From Chloroflexota bacterium (lineage in GTDB: Bacteria > Chloroflexota > Dehalococcoidia > Lucifugimonadales > JADFKI01): a stretch of DNA of 7,435 bases. Both the position numbers and the translations under genes were made by a program. The notes under the pieces were generated by a model. It was not told where the DNA came from, searched no databases, and saw only the letters and a list, made by a program, of their open reading frames with translations. The first letter of the stretch is position 1; the number at the start of each line of letters is the position of its first letter. Of this stretch, positions 1-5,412 are shown one piece after another. The stretch spans positions 1 to 7,435 of the forward strand of contig JAGGDZ010000300.1 of assembly GCA_024648655.1 (NCBI GenBank), written 5' to 3'.

Positions 1-390
1 CACAGCCACGCGCTGCGGAATGTTAAATCCTTGCACCGCTCCTTGAGTTAGGTCGATTTCGCCGTCAACCCACACCTCGCCATAGTCGTCGATGCAAGTC
101 TCGATGAGGCAGCGCGTACCACGTACGTCGTTGCCCTCCACCGTATCCGGAATCGTAACTTCAATGCGGTACCAAATGAATGACAATCCATGAGTCCGCC
201 ATTCTGCAAGATCGTCGCAAATATCCCATCCTGAGTCGTCGTAGTCCGGCAAGCGCGCCGGGCTGCCTTCGCTCAGCGCTGCAAGCCCTTGATTAGGTTC
301 GCCCGGCACAAGCCCCACTGCGTACCTCCATTCACCGCCCACAGCCCTCAAGTCGTCCGGATTCTGCAAGTCAAGAGTTGCCCTCGGCAT
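1..390 (-). CDS. Partial N-terminus of a jelly-roll (galactose-binding-like) domain protein, possibly SMP-30/gluconolactonase-type
   Basis: An open frame of 130 codons runs from an ATG at 390 to the window edge without a stop. It is preceded by a good Shine-Dalgarno AAGGAGG, seven bases before the ATG. The protein begins MPRATLDLQNPDDLRAVGGE and carries the pattern PDYDDSGW (about residues 49-56), WYRIEVTIP (about 73-81) and DDYGEVWVDGE (about 101-111). This tryptophan-rich order (W of a strand, 'WYR..V.IP', then 'D..GEVWVDG') is typical of the sugar-binding jelly roll that opens glycoside hydrolase family 2 and related enzymes. No signal peptide is visible, so the protein is probably cytoplasmic. 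From memory, close relatives in Chloroflexota continue into an SMP-30/gluconolactonase beta-propeller, but that part lies outside the window. The jelly-roll call is moderately sure; the full-length function is open. Confidence 0.72.
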   Translation of the reverse strand, partial: MPRATLDLQNPDDLRAVGGEWRYAVGLVPGEPNQGLAALSEGSPARLPDYDDSGWDICDDLAEWRTHGLSFIWYRIEVTIPDTVEGNDVRGTRCLIETCIDDYGEVWVDGEIDLTQGAVQGFNIPQRVAV

Positions 391-418
391 GTCCAGCCTC
401 CTTCGTTCTTTTTCTGCA

Positions 419-447
419 ACTATATTCTATCCTGTCTATCCTGTACA
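419..447 (-). promoter_or_regulatory. Probable sigma70-like promoter for the jelly-roll gene
   Basis: Read on the minus strand, a TGTACA -35-like hexamer (447-442) and a TATAGT -10 hexamer (424-419) are separated by 17 bp. Transcription would start about 20 bases before the AAGGAGG and ATG of the gene ending at 390. The -35 matches consensus at four of six positions and the -10 at five of six. The spacer consists almost entirely of a 9-bp tandem duplication. The inverted repeat of the neighbouring mobile element begins 11 bp upstream of the -35. Confidence 0.42.
426..444. repeat. 9-bp tandem duplication in a promoter spacer
   Basis: The unit CTATCCTGT occurs twice in direct succession (427-435 and 436-444); periodicity extends one base to the left. 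It fills the spacer between the putative -10 and -35 of the leftward promoter and reaches into the -35. A single copy would leave a spacer of only 8 bp, so the duplication may have created or altered this promoter. Confidence 0.85.
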
Positions 448-457
448 TGTGTTAGTG

Positions 458-479
458 GTAACCGTCCCAAAGGCGGTGT
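458..479 (+). repeat. Left terminal inverted repeat
   Basis: This 22-bp sequence begins GTAACCGTCCCAAAGG and matches the reverse complement of 1022-1043 at every base. The base after position 479 no longer pairs with its partner, so the repeat ends sharply. Perfect identity suggests recent formation or continuing selection by transposase. Confidence 0.93.
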
Positions 480-511
480 TATAAAAAAGCGGGGAATCCT
501 GATAAGATTTT

Positions 512-521
512 GAGTGAACAA
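512..521 (+). repeat. Subterminal repeat, left copy
   Basis: GAGTGAACAA lies 54 bp inside the left end. Its exact inverse, TTGTTCACTC, lies at 999-1008, 35 bp inside the right end. A second inverted pair near the ends of an insertion element is a plausible extra transposase-binding site. At only 10 bp, chance is not excluded. Confidence 0.45.
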
Positions 522-545
522 CCAAAATCAAAGGAGCCCCCGCCG

Positions 546-964
546 ATGCCAAGAGTACGATTTACGCTGTCACAGGTCAAGGAGCATCCCGACACTCGCC
601 CGTCGAGCTGCCCATATCGCGCCGGAGTTGCATTCTACAAGCACGGGCATCGGTGGGACATTTGTTGACCGCTCCGGGATGCGAGTTGTCGAGGATGGAG
701 CGCTGGGTGAGGGATAATGTGGAGTTGAGGCGGCTGGTGTTGGAGTTAAGCGACAAGTGGAGGAGTCTGACGAGATACAAACGGGTAACAGGACTTCCGG
801 AGACGAATAACGGGACGGAGCGTGTGATAGGGAGGAGCAAGATAAGGTACAAGACGATAAGGGGATATAAGAGTGTGGCGGGGATGCTGAACGGGTTGTG
901 GCTGACGCAGTGGGTGTGGAGTGGAGATGACGGACTGTCGCTGAGTGAGTCGATGGCGGCGTAG
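546..964 (+). pseudogene. Internally deleted DDE transposase (start and end of gene joined)
   Basis: The gene starts at ATG 546 behind an AAAGGAG ribosome site. Forty codons (MPRVRFTLSQVKEHPDTRPS, then SCPYR...) run to a TGA at 666-668. A different frame carries the remainder from about 653 to the stop at 962-964: first VGHLLTAPGCELSRM, then a C-terminal segment with TNNGTERVIGRSKIRYK and GYKSVAGMLNGLW. The 'TNN..ER..GR' block resembles the region of the third catalytic acid (E) in DDE transposases. From memory, the intact protein opens with a CPYC zinc-ribbon motif; here the second cysteine reads Arg. The two catalytic aspartates and most of the core are absent. The sequence fits at least one deletion near 640-655 that shifted frame, and a second around 700-712. 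The product cannot be active. The IS family is not assigned. Confidence 0.82.
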
Positions 965-998
965 TCGTCCGGCGTCTGAAATCGCAGGCTGCGGTGTC

Positions 999-1008
999 TT
1001 GTTCACTC
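999..1008 (-). repeat. Subterminal repeat, right copy
   Basis: TTGTTCACTC is the exact inverse of 512-521. It lies between the transposase remnant and the right terminal repeat. Confidence 0.45.
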
Positions 1009-1021
1009 CTCCCGAAACTCC

Positions 1022-1043
1022 ACACCGCCTTTGGGACGGTTAC
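1022..1043 (-). repeat. Right terminal inverted repeat
   Basis: This is an exact reverse complement of 458-479 over 22 bp. It marks the right end of the deleted element, 16 bp from the -35 of the next gene's promoter. Confidence 0.93.
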
Positions 1044-1058
1044 AATGTCTTCAGTTCG

Positions 1059-1087
1059 TTGATGTGGGAGTTTTATTAGGCTATACT
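1059..1087 (+). promoter_or_regulatory. Strong sigma70-like promoter for the VOC gene
   Basis: TTGATG (1059-1064) and TATACT (1082-1087) are separated by exactly 17 bp, with four of six and five of six consensus matches. Transcription would begin near 1094, about 20 bases before the ribosome site and 32 before the ATG. The promoter lies wholly outside the mobile element, so the insertion did not supply it. The element's right end does replace whatever lay directly upstream. Confidence 0.6.
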
Positions 1088-1125
1088 CGCAGCAAGGGCA
1101 GGATCGATTTAGCAAGGAGGAAATC

Positions 1126-1596
1126 ATGGTAAAGCCAAGGCAATTGGGCCATCTGGTGCTGAGAGTACGAGACCTGGAGGCTTCCGAGAAGTGGTACTCT
1201 GAGGTACTCGGTCTGCACACGACAAACAAGCGGCCCGGACAGATGATATTCATGAGCGCACGAGATGACTCATCGCACGAACTGGCTTTGGTGAGCGTCG
1301 GCGAAGATGCTCCTGGACCCGAAGAGACGCGCGTAGGCCTTTATCACTTCGCCTGGGAGATGGAGTCGTTCGAGGACCTGAAGGCTCTGTACGAACACAT
1401 GAAGGCGAAGGATGTCAACATCGGTGGAATCGGAGACCACGGAGTGTCCATGGGCGTGTACCTGTTTGACCCGGACGGCAATGAGATCGAAGTCTATCAC
1501 GAGATGCCGCAGTCCGAATGGGTTGTAGGTGAAGACGGCGACCTGTTCCGTGCCGAGTATCCACACAAGCTCGAGGCAGAAACAGTTCCCGCCTAA
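1126..1596 (+). CDS. VOC-superfamily protein (glyoxalase / extradiol dioxygenase-like)
   Basis: This is a 156-residue protein of two consecutive beta-alpha-beta-beta-beta modules, the usual size for a single-domain vicinal-oxygen-chelate enzyme. The start is fixed by AAGGAGG (1114-1120), five bases before the ATG. Module 1 opens with GHLVLRVRDL, and LEASEKWYSEVLGL is the standard following helix. Module 2 opens with GLYHFAWEM, and the protein ends its core with YLFDPDGNEIEVYHE. His9, His74 and Glu122 lie where the 2-His-1-carboxylate iron triad falls in the catalytic domain of BphC-type extradiol dioxygenases, and Tyr112 and His105 sit near the expected second-shell positions. A metal-dependent ring-cleaving or related activity is therefore plausible, but VOC substrates cannot be read from sequence, and lyase, isomerase or resistance roles remain possible. 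It is cytoplasmic, transcribed alone, and faces thiL tail to tail. Family sure, function not. Confidence 0.88.
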   Translation: MVKPRQLGHLVLRVRDLEASEKWYSEVLGLHTTNKRPGQMIFMSARDDSSHELALVSVGEDAPGPEETRVGLYHFAWEMESFEDLKALYEHMKAKDVNIGGIGDHGVSMGVYLFDPDGNEIEVYHEMPQSEWVVGEDGDLFRAEYPHKLEAETVPA

Positions 1597-1651
1597 CCTT
1601 TGAATGGCTGCACGGGCGGTTAGGAACGGCGAAAGTGGTCCCAACCGCCCG
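1592..1651. terminator. Overlapping alternative hairpins between convergent genes (possible terminator)
   Basis: Two inverted repeats share the same bases. CCTAACC (1592-1598) pairs with GGTTAGG (1618-1624) across 19 bases and contains both stop codons: TAA of the VOC gene at 1594-1596 and TAA of thiL on the other strand at 1622-1620. CGGGCGGTT (1613-1621) pairs with AACCGCCCG (1643-1651) across 21 bases. Only one can form at a time because both need GGTT at 1618-1621. No T-tract follows, so intrinsic termination is doubtful. Confidence 0.35.
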
Positions 1652-2645
1652 CATTGATATTCAGTGGATTCCCACTCGCATCCAACACGGTTAAGCCCTT
1701 CTCTGCCCCGACAACCTCTCCTATAACCTTAATCGGCGTAGAAATCACCTGCTGAGCGGAATGTATGACGCTCTCAGGCGCGGCAAAGAGCAGTTCGTAG
1801 TCCTCGCCGCCACTGAGCGCAAGATTCAGCCAGCCGGAGGGGAACGTACCTTTCAGCCGGTCGTCAACGGGTATCATTAACGTGTGGATTTGAGCGCCGA
1901 CACCGCTTGCGCGGCACAGCTTTCCGAGGTCGTCAACCAGACCGTCGCTGATGTCCATCGCGCAGCGCACGCCAACACTCGCTAGAGATTCTCCTTCCGA
2001 GACTCGCGGCATGGGGCGATTGTGCGCGTCCCTAAAGTATCCGCAGCTTGCTAGACCGGACTCGTCCGCTCCTTCCGTCATCAACTTGAGGCCGGCTGCG
2101 GAAGAGCCTAAGTTTCCGGTTACGGCGATGCAGTCGCCGGGTCGTGCCTTATCACGCAGCAGCAGCTCTTGGTCTCCGACGCGGGCGAAACCTTGCAGCG
2201 CAACCGAGATGAAGAACGCAGGCGACTTCACGATGTCGCCGCCAACAACAGCCCCGCCGCATGCATCGGTGAGACGCATCATGCCATCGTACATCTCCAG
2301 CAAGCCCTCGACGGGGATGTCGCCGCGCAGACCTAGGGTTACGGTGGCGAACGACGGCGCGCAGCCCATCGCCGCTACGTCGCTGACATTGGTCGCCAGA
2401 GCCTTCCAACCCAGATCTCGCCAGCCGGTATAGCTCAGGTCGAAGTGGACGCCTTCCACCATCGTATCGGCAGTGAAAACGCGTACTCCTTCCGCTGAGT
2501 GCCACGCCGCGGCGTCATCTCCTATTGAACGCAGCATTCGGAAGCCGCTCCCTTCGAGAGCTTGAATGCCTTGCCGATTGGATGCGGAGATTGCTCCCGC
2601 CAGGGTGTCGATTAGCTCAAATTCCCCCAAATCTCTTACATTCAT
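1620..2645 (-). CDS. thiL: Thiamine-monophosphate kinase ThiL
   Basis: ThiL phosphorylates thiamine monophosphate with ATP to give thiamine diphosphate, the last step of cofactor synthesis, in the cytoplasm. From the chosen start the protein is 341 residues, normal for the family. Hallmarks appear in order: GEFELI near the N-terminus; IGDDAA (41-46, metal/ATP); DTMVEGVHF (60-68); KALATNVSDVAAMG (81-94); GGD (135-137); VTGNLGSSAAG (175-185); MDISDGL (230-236); and SGGEDYELLF (278-287). All key acidic and glycine motifs are intact. The start is uncertain: ATG 2645 gives the best family N-terminus, but an in-frame ATG at 2663 and a TTG at 2702 also exist, none has a strong ribosome site, and an 11-bp tandem duplication covers the region. 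No other thi gene is nearby. It lies downstream of the adaptor gene on the same strand after a 194-bp gap, so it probably has its own promoter. Confidence 0.95.
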   Translation of the reverse strand: MNVRDLGEFELIDTLAGAISASNRQGIQALEGSGFRMLRSIGDDAAAWHSAEGVRVFTADTMVEGVHFDLSYTGWRDLGWKALATNVSDVAAMGCAPSFATVTLGLRGDIPVEGLLEMYDGMMRLTDACGGAVVGGDIVKSPAFFISVALQGFARVGDQELLLRDKARPGDCIAVTGNLGSSAAGLKLMTEGADESGLASCGYFRDAHNRPMPRVSEGESLASVGVRCAMDISDGLVDDLGKLCRASGVGAQIHTLMIPVDDRLKGTFPSGWLNLALSGGEDYELLFAAPESVIHSAQQVISTPIKVIGEVVGAEKGLTVLDASGNPLNINAGGWDHFRRS

Positions 2646-2664
2646 CGTGCATCCATCGTGCATC
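2643..2664. repeat. 11-bp tandem duplication over the thiL start codon
   Basis: CATCGTGCATC occurs at 2643-2653 and again at 2654-2664, perfectly. On the thiL strand this places several ATGs (at 2645, 2652, 2656 and 2663) within 19 bases. Those at 2645 and 2663 are in the thiL frame and the other two are not. The unit is not a multiple of three, so any longer N-terminal reading through it would have been reframed. Confidence 0.88.
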
Positions 2665-2777
2665 GTGATTGCATCATATCCGTGCCGGAATAAGCCGCTC
2701 AATATCCCTTCAAGAAAGTTAGTGGAACTGACAGATCGGTACAGCTAGGATAACAGCCGCAATGCCGGCATCCTGAT

Positions 2778-2848
2778 AAGGAGGTGTTCCTGTGAGATTC
2801 ACGGACATCATATGCAAGATGAGGATGGAGTGGCTCCGATTACCATAA
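2778..2848 (+). other. Orphan perfect Shine-Dalgarno followed by an 18-codon open frame
   Basis: TAAGGAGGTG (2777-2786) is fully complementary to the conserved CACCTCCTTA tail of 16S rRNA. Five bases later a GTG (2792-2794) opens a frame coding VRFTDIICKMRMEWLRLP, ending at TAA 2846-2848. The frame runs against the two flanking minus-strand genes and overlaps the last bases of the adaptor gene. It may be the surviving start of a deleted gene, a leader peptide with nothing downstream, or chance. No homology is recognised. Apart from this and a 10-bp palindrome at 2762-2771, the interval 2646-2839 shows nothing clear. Confidence 0.22.
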
Positions 2849-4963
2849 ATCGCCCTGACGAACATATGCCGCCTCCGCGCGCAATAGACTCAACGCAGTA
2901 TCCGATGCGCCCTGTTCACCGTATTCAAGAGCAGTATCGTTGCCGGTAATGATGGCAGACGCCGCGCTCAGCGAAACTGGCACGGTAATTCCGTCGGGTA
3001 CATTGACGTGAATGCGAACGGCGTATGAGACTACGCCGCGCTCGGTGCGCGCTTCACTTCCGATATAGCTGACGCTGCCGCCTAGGGTTGTGTCACCGAT
3101 ACTGTCGATATTGACAAGAGCATTCGCCCCCTCGTCCACGTAGGGCCTTCCCGCCGCGTCTATAACGCCTTCAATCGCCACCACCTCGGTTGAAACGACT
3201 TTCAAGACTGTCAGCTCGACACCTACCGGGTCATCGACATCGATGCTTACCAGCGCGACTATACCGTCCATAGGCGACGTAATCACCGCTCCGTCAAGGG
3301 ACTCCTGAGCTTTATCCAGCGTTGTCTGCGTGAGAGCTAGTTCGGCCTCAGTGGCGGCAATCTGGGCACGCACCAAGTCTTGGATTTCGTCTAGCCTCGT
3401 TTCGGCCTCTCTCAGAGCGGCGGATGCAAGTTCGAGATGCTTGCCCGCTCTCTCAATGTGAAGGGCATCATCCTCGGCGCGTTCGAGAGCGTCGTTCGCC
3501 TCCTCGAAGGCAAATTCAGACTGTGCGAGAGCGGCGCGAGCAAGTGCGACATTGAGCGGGTCTATGTCAACAGTCAGTTCTGCAAGGTCATCCTCTGCTT
3601 CTTGCAAAGACGCATGGGCGAGGGCTAGTCGCTTTTCCGCACTTTCAACTATGCTGGCGTCTGGCCCGTCTTCCAACTCTTCGAGAGCGTCCTGGGCGTC
3701 CGACAAAGCCGCTTCGGCTGCTGCGACGGCATCTTCGGTCTGTTCGGCTGTAGTGTTGGCATTGTTGCGCGCGGCGGCAAGCGCGTCTCTCGCCCTATCA
3801 AGGGCATCATATCCATTTTCTAGTTCGCGGGTTATGCAACGCTCGGTCCTGGCAAGCGCCCTTTCGTCTGTGCAGGTTGGAACTACACCGCCAAATTGGG
3901 GATGCAGGTTTAGCCAGGCCCAGATGGCAGGCTCGAACCAGCGTGTGTTAGGGTCGTCGCGGGTTGGCTCCAAATCAATATAGTCAGGGTTAAAGCGGTA
4001 GAAAGTGGCATCTAGGTCGATACCCCATTCATCTATCACTTCTTGAGACGTCATCTGCAATTCGGCTTCGGTGAGTTCAGCGCCGAACCAGAACTTGAAC
4101 AGCGCAATGTATTGCTCTCTAATCAAGTATTCGGCGTCTTCCGCCTGCATCAGAGCATTCTGCGCAGCCGCCTGTGCGTCCGCTCTGCCTCTGCTTGCGG
4201 CTTCAAATGCGTTGGTTGCAAAGGACACGCCGTTGCGGGCATCCCGCAGTGTCTCTTCAGGATAGCTGCCGTCCTTAATGTCGTCATAAGCTTCCTGAGC
4301 CGCGTCCAATTCCACCTTTGCGGCCGCGACTCTTGCTTCCGCGCCTGATATAGCGATCTGCCGCGGTTTCAAGAGGTCGTCTAACTGCTCGCGCGCCCTA
4401 TCGAGAGCGATCTCCGACTGAGCGACTGCGAGCCGAGCGCCCGCCACGTTAATTCCGGGACGCTGAGTCAGGTTATCAAGTCCTGCCTGCGCCTCGTCCA
4501 CAGCGACCTCTGCGTTAGCAACATCAAGTTCGGCATTCGCTATCTGTAGATTCGGGTCAAGGCGGAGAGAATTGAGGTTTGCCTGCGCGGTGGTTGCCGC
4601 TAGCTGAGCGCCCGCCACCGCCGTTCGGAGCTGTGAGATGCTCTGCTCGTCGAGCGACGCGAGAGGTTGTCCGCTACTCACAGCGTCTCCCTCTTTGACC
4701 ATTACTTCACCAACAACGCCGGCCGACTCGAACGCGAGGGATGCGGTGTTCGGAAATACCAGACTGCCTGAAACTACGATGTCACGAGGACCGGTCTGCG
4801 TCTGAACTAATCCTGACGCAGCCGCCTCCTCAGGCGCGGCATCCGAAGAGTTATCTCTGCCACTACAGGCGACAATGGCGAAAGACGCTGCCAGCAGCAG
4901 TGGCAGAATTGTAAGTCCAAAGCCATAATTACGCTTTGCGAAATGCGCGAAAGAGCAGTTCAT
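2840..4963 (-). CDS. Lipoprotein periplasmic adaptor (HlyD/MFP-type efflux subunit) with duplicated long coiled coil
   Basis: This 707-residue protein links an inner-membrane transporter (MacB-type ABC or RND) to the outside. It starts with a positively charged stretch and a hydrophobic segment ending in the lipobox IVAC (Cys33), so the mature protein should be lipid-anchored. A short beta segment (about 60-75) leads into the first lipoyl half, VVGEVMVKEGDAVSSGQPLASL (83-104). Ala/Glu/Asp-rich heptads follow at about 108-280 and 380-555. The second lipoyl half is VITSPMDGIVALVSIDVDDPVG (560-581), then a beta-barrel to about 675. Typical adaptors are 350-450 residues, so this hairpin is roughly twice as long and is split by a non-coiled Trp-rich insert. 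The C-terminus stops after the barrel and appears to lack a membrane-proximal domain. A weak GAGAGG lies about 10 bases before the ATG. No ABC or RND gene adjoins it, so the partner is unknown. Fold confident, cargo unknown. Confidence 0.85.
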   Translation of the reverse strand: MNCSFAHFAKRNYGFGLTILPLLLAASFAIVACSGRDNSSDAAPEEAAASGLVQTQTGPRDIVVSGSLVFPNTASLAFESAGVVGEVMVKEGDAVSSGQPLASLDEQSISQLRTAVAGAQLAATTAQANLNSLRLDPNLQIANAELDVANAEVAVDEAQAGLDNLTQRPGINVAGARLAVAQSEIALDRAREQLDDLLKPRQIAISGAEARVAAAKVELDAAQEAYDDIKDGSYPEETLRDARNGVSFATNAFEAASRGRADAQAAAQNALMQAEDAEYLIREQYIALFKFWFGAELTEAELQMTSQEVIDEWGIDLDATFYRFNPDYIDLEPTRDDPNTRWFEPAIWAWLNLHPQFGGVVPTCTDERALARTERCITRELENGYDALDRARDALAAARNNANTTAEQTEDAVAAAEAALSDAQDALEELEDGPDASIVESAEKRLALAHASLQEAEDDLAELTVDIDPLNVALARAALAQSEFAFEEANDALERAEDDALHIERAGKHLELASAALREAETRLDEIQDLVRAQIAATEAELALTQTTLDKAQESLDGAVITSPMDGIVALVSIDVDDPVGVELTVLKVVSTEVVAIEGVIDAAGRPYVDEGANALVNIDSIGDTTLGGSVSYIGSEARTERGVVSYAVRIHVNVPDGITVPVSLSAASAIITGNDTALEYGEQGASDTALSLLRAEAAYVRQGDLW
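3824..4126 (-). other. Trp-rich, two-cysteine insert within the adaptor coiled coil
   Basis: Residues about 280-380 of the adaptor break the heptad pattern. They hold five tryptophans (292, 313, 342, 348, 350), many Phe, Tyr and Pro, and the only two cysteines of the mature chain besides the lipidated one (364 and 376). The segment falls midway between the two halves of the coiled coil, where the hairpin tip should be. The spacing of the cysteines would allow a disulfide outside the membrane. Function inferred only. Confidence 0.55.
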
Positions 4964-5052
4964 TCAGTCTTAACCTCTCTACGAAGACGATTTCAGTGGG
5001 GAAAACCAATCCCGGTGCGGGAGGCGAGGCCCTAGGACATGATAGCACAGGA

Positions 5053-5069
5053 AACCGTGGGGGACGGTT
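5053..5069. repeat. Perfect 6-bp-stem palindrome, candidate relic insertion end
   Basis: AACCGT-GGGGG-ACGGTT is a perfect short hairpin. Read on the minus strand, its right arm and the bases outside it give GTGAACCGTCCC, close to the GTAACCGTCCC that begins the terminal repeats of the element at 458-1043. It could be a relic transposon end bordering the truncated ISAs1 gene, but no partner end was found to the right. The rest of 4964-5183 (220 bp) holds only a duplicated unit and a weak promoter-like pair. Confidence 0.3.
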
Positions 5070-5098
5070 CACTTTCAGGGCATTCCAGGGCAATCGCA

Positions 5099-5126
5099 TT
5101 GTCTAGGTATAGGGTAGGTATAGGAT
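5099..5126 (+). promoter_or_regulatory. Weak promoter-like sequence upstream of the transposase remnant
   Basis: TTGTCT (5099-5104) and TAGGAT (5121-5126) are 16 bp apart and about 58 bp before the transposase ATG. Each has about four consensus matches. The spacer is largely an 11-bp near-perfect duplication, so the present spacing depends on that duplication. Confidence 0.25.
5104..5125. repeat. 11-bp tandem duplication upstream of the transposase remnant
   Basis: TAGGTATAGGG (5104-5114) is followed directly by TAGGTATAGGA (5115-5125), ten of eleven bases identical. It lies in the promoter-like DNA before the ISAs1 fragment. Confidence 0.8.
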
Positions 5127-5198
5127 ATGAGATGGTAAGGCATGGTGTGCATAATAACTGACCTGACATAAGAAGAGACAAAGATGGATGCGACAGCA

Positions 5199-5225
5199 GC
5201 AGGCAACTTGGCGGCAGGCAACTTG
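5199..5225. repeat. 15-bp tandem duplication near the transposase start
   Basis: GCAGGCAACTTG occurs at 5199-5210 and 5214-5225, a 15-base period that gives AGNLA-AGNLI in the protein. Being a multiple of three, it does not disturb the frame. It sits before the recognised family domain, so it may be tolerated variation. Confidence 0.75.
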
Positions 5226-5412
5226 ATTGAGTCATTTTCACGCATAGAAGATCCGCGTTCAGACAGCGGCAAGCGACACGACTTGATGGACATCATATCC
5301 ATAACTATATGCGCGGCGATATGCGTGGAGGGCTGGTCTGATGTGGGGTTGTTCGGCAAGTCCAAATACGACTGGCTCAAGAGATTTCTTAAGCTGCCCA
5401 ACGGCATTCCAT

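Larger units (their letters stand above)
458..1043. mobile_element. 586-bp non-autonomous, MITE-like insertion element with perfect 22-bp terminal inverted repeats
   Basis: The element is bounded by perfect 22-bp inverted repeats (458-479 and 1022-1043), each starting GTAACCGTCCC read inwards. Between them lie the start and the end of one transposase gene with most of the middle missing. A shorter subterminal inverted repeat, GAGTGAACAA, sits at 512-521 and, inverted, at 999-1008. The 8 bp on either side (TGTTAGTG and AATGTCTT) do not match, so no target duplication is recognisable. Either the duplication has decayed or the true ends differ slightly. It lies between two divergently transcribed genes. 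Perfect ends with an internally deleted gene suggest a derivative that an intact relative could move in trans. Confidence 0.85.

Noticed and set aside
450..1051. Target-site duplication for the 458-1043 element.
   Set aside because: The flanking octamers TGTTAGTG and AATGTCTT do not match, and shorter lengths give nothing convincing.
570..1253. A 227-codon open frame on the minus strand covering the mobile element and the VOC start.
   Set aside because: It is rich in Ser, Thr, Pro and Arg without recognisable motifs, runs opposite to the transposase remnant and across the element's end into the VOC gene, and has no ribosome site. It is a shadow frame.
1951..2433. A 160-codon plus-strand open frame opposite thiL.
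   Set aside because: It is exactly antisense to the conserved kinase motifs, and its composition is what codon-mirroring would give.
3552..3983. A Ser/Ala-rich plus-strand frame opposite the adaptor coiled coil.
   Set aside because: The Ala/Glu heptads of the adaptor read in antisense as Ser/Ala-rich sequence; there is no start context or family resemblance.
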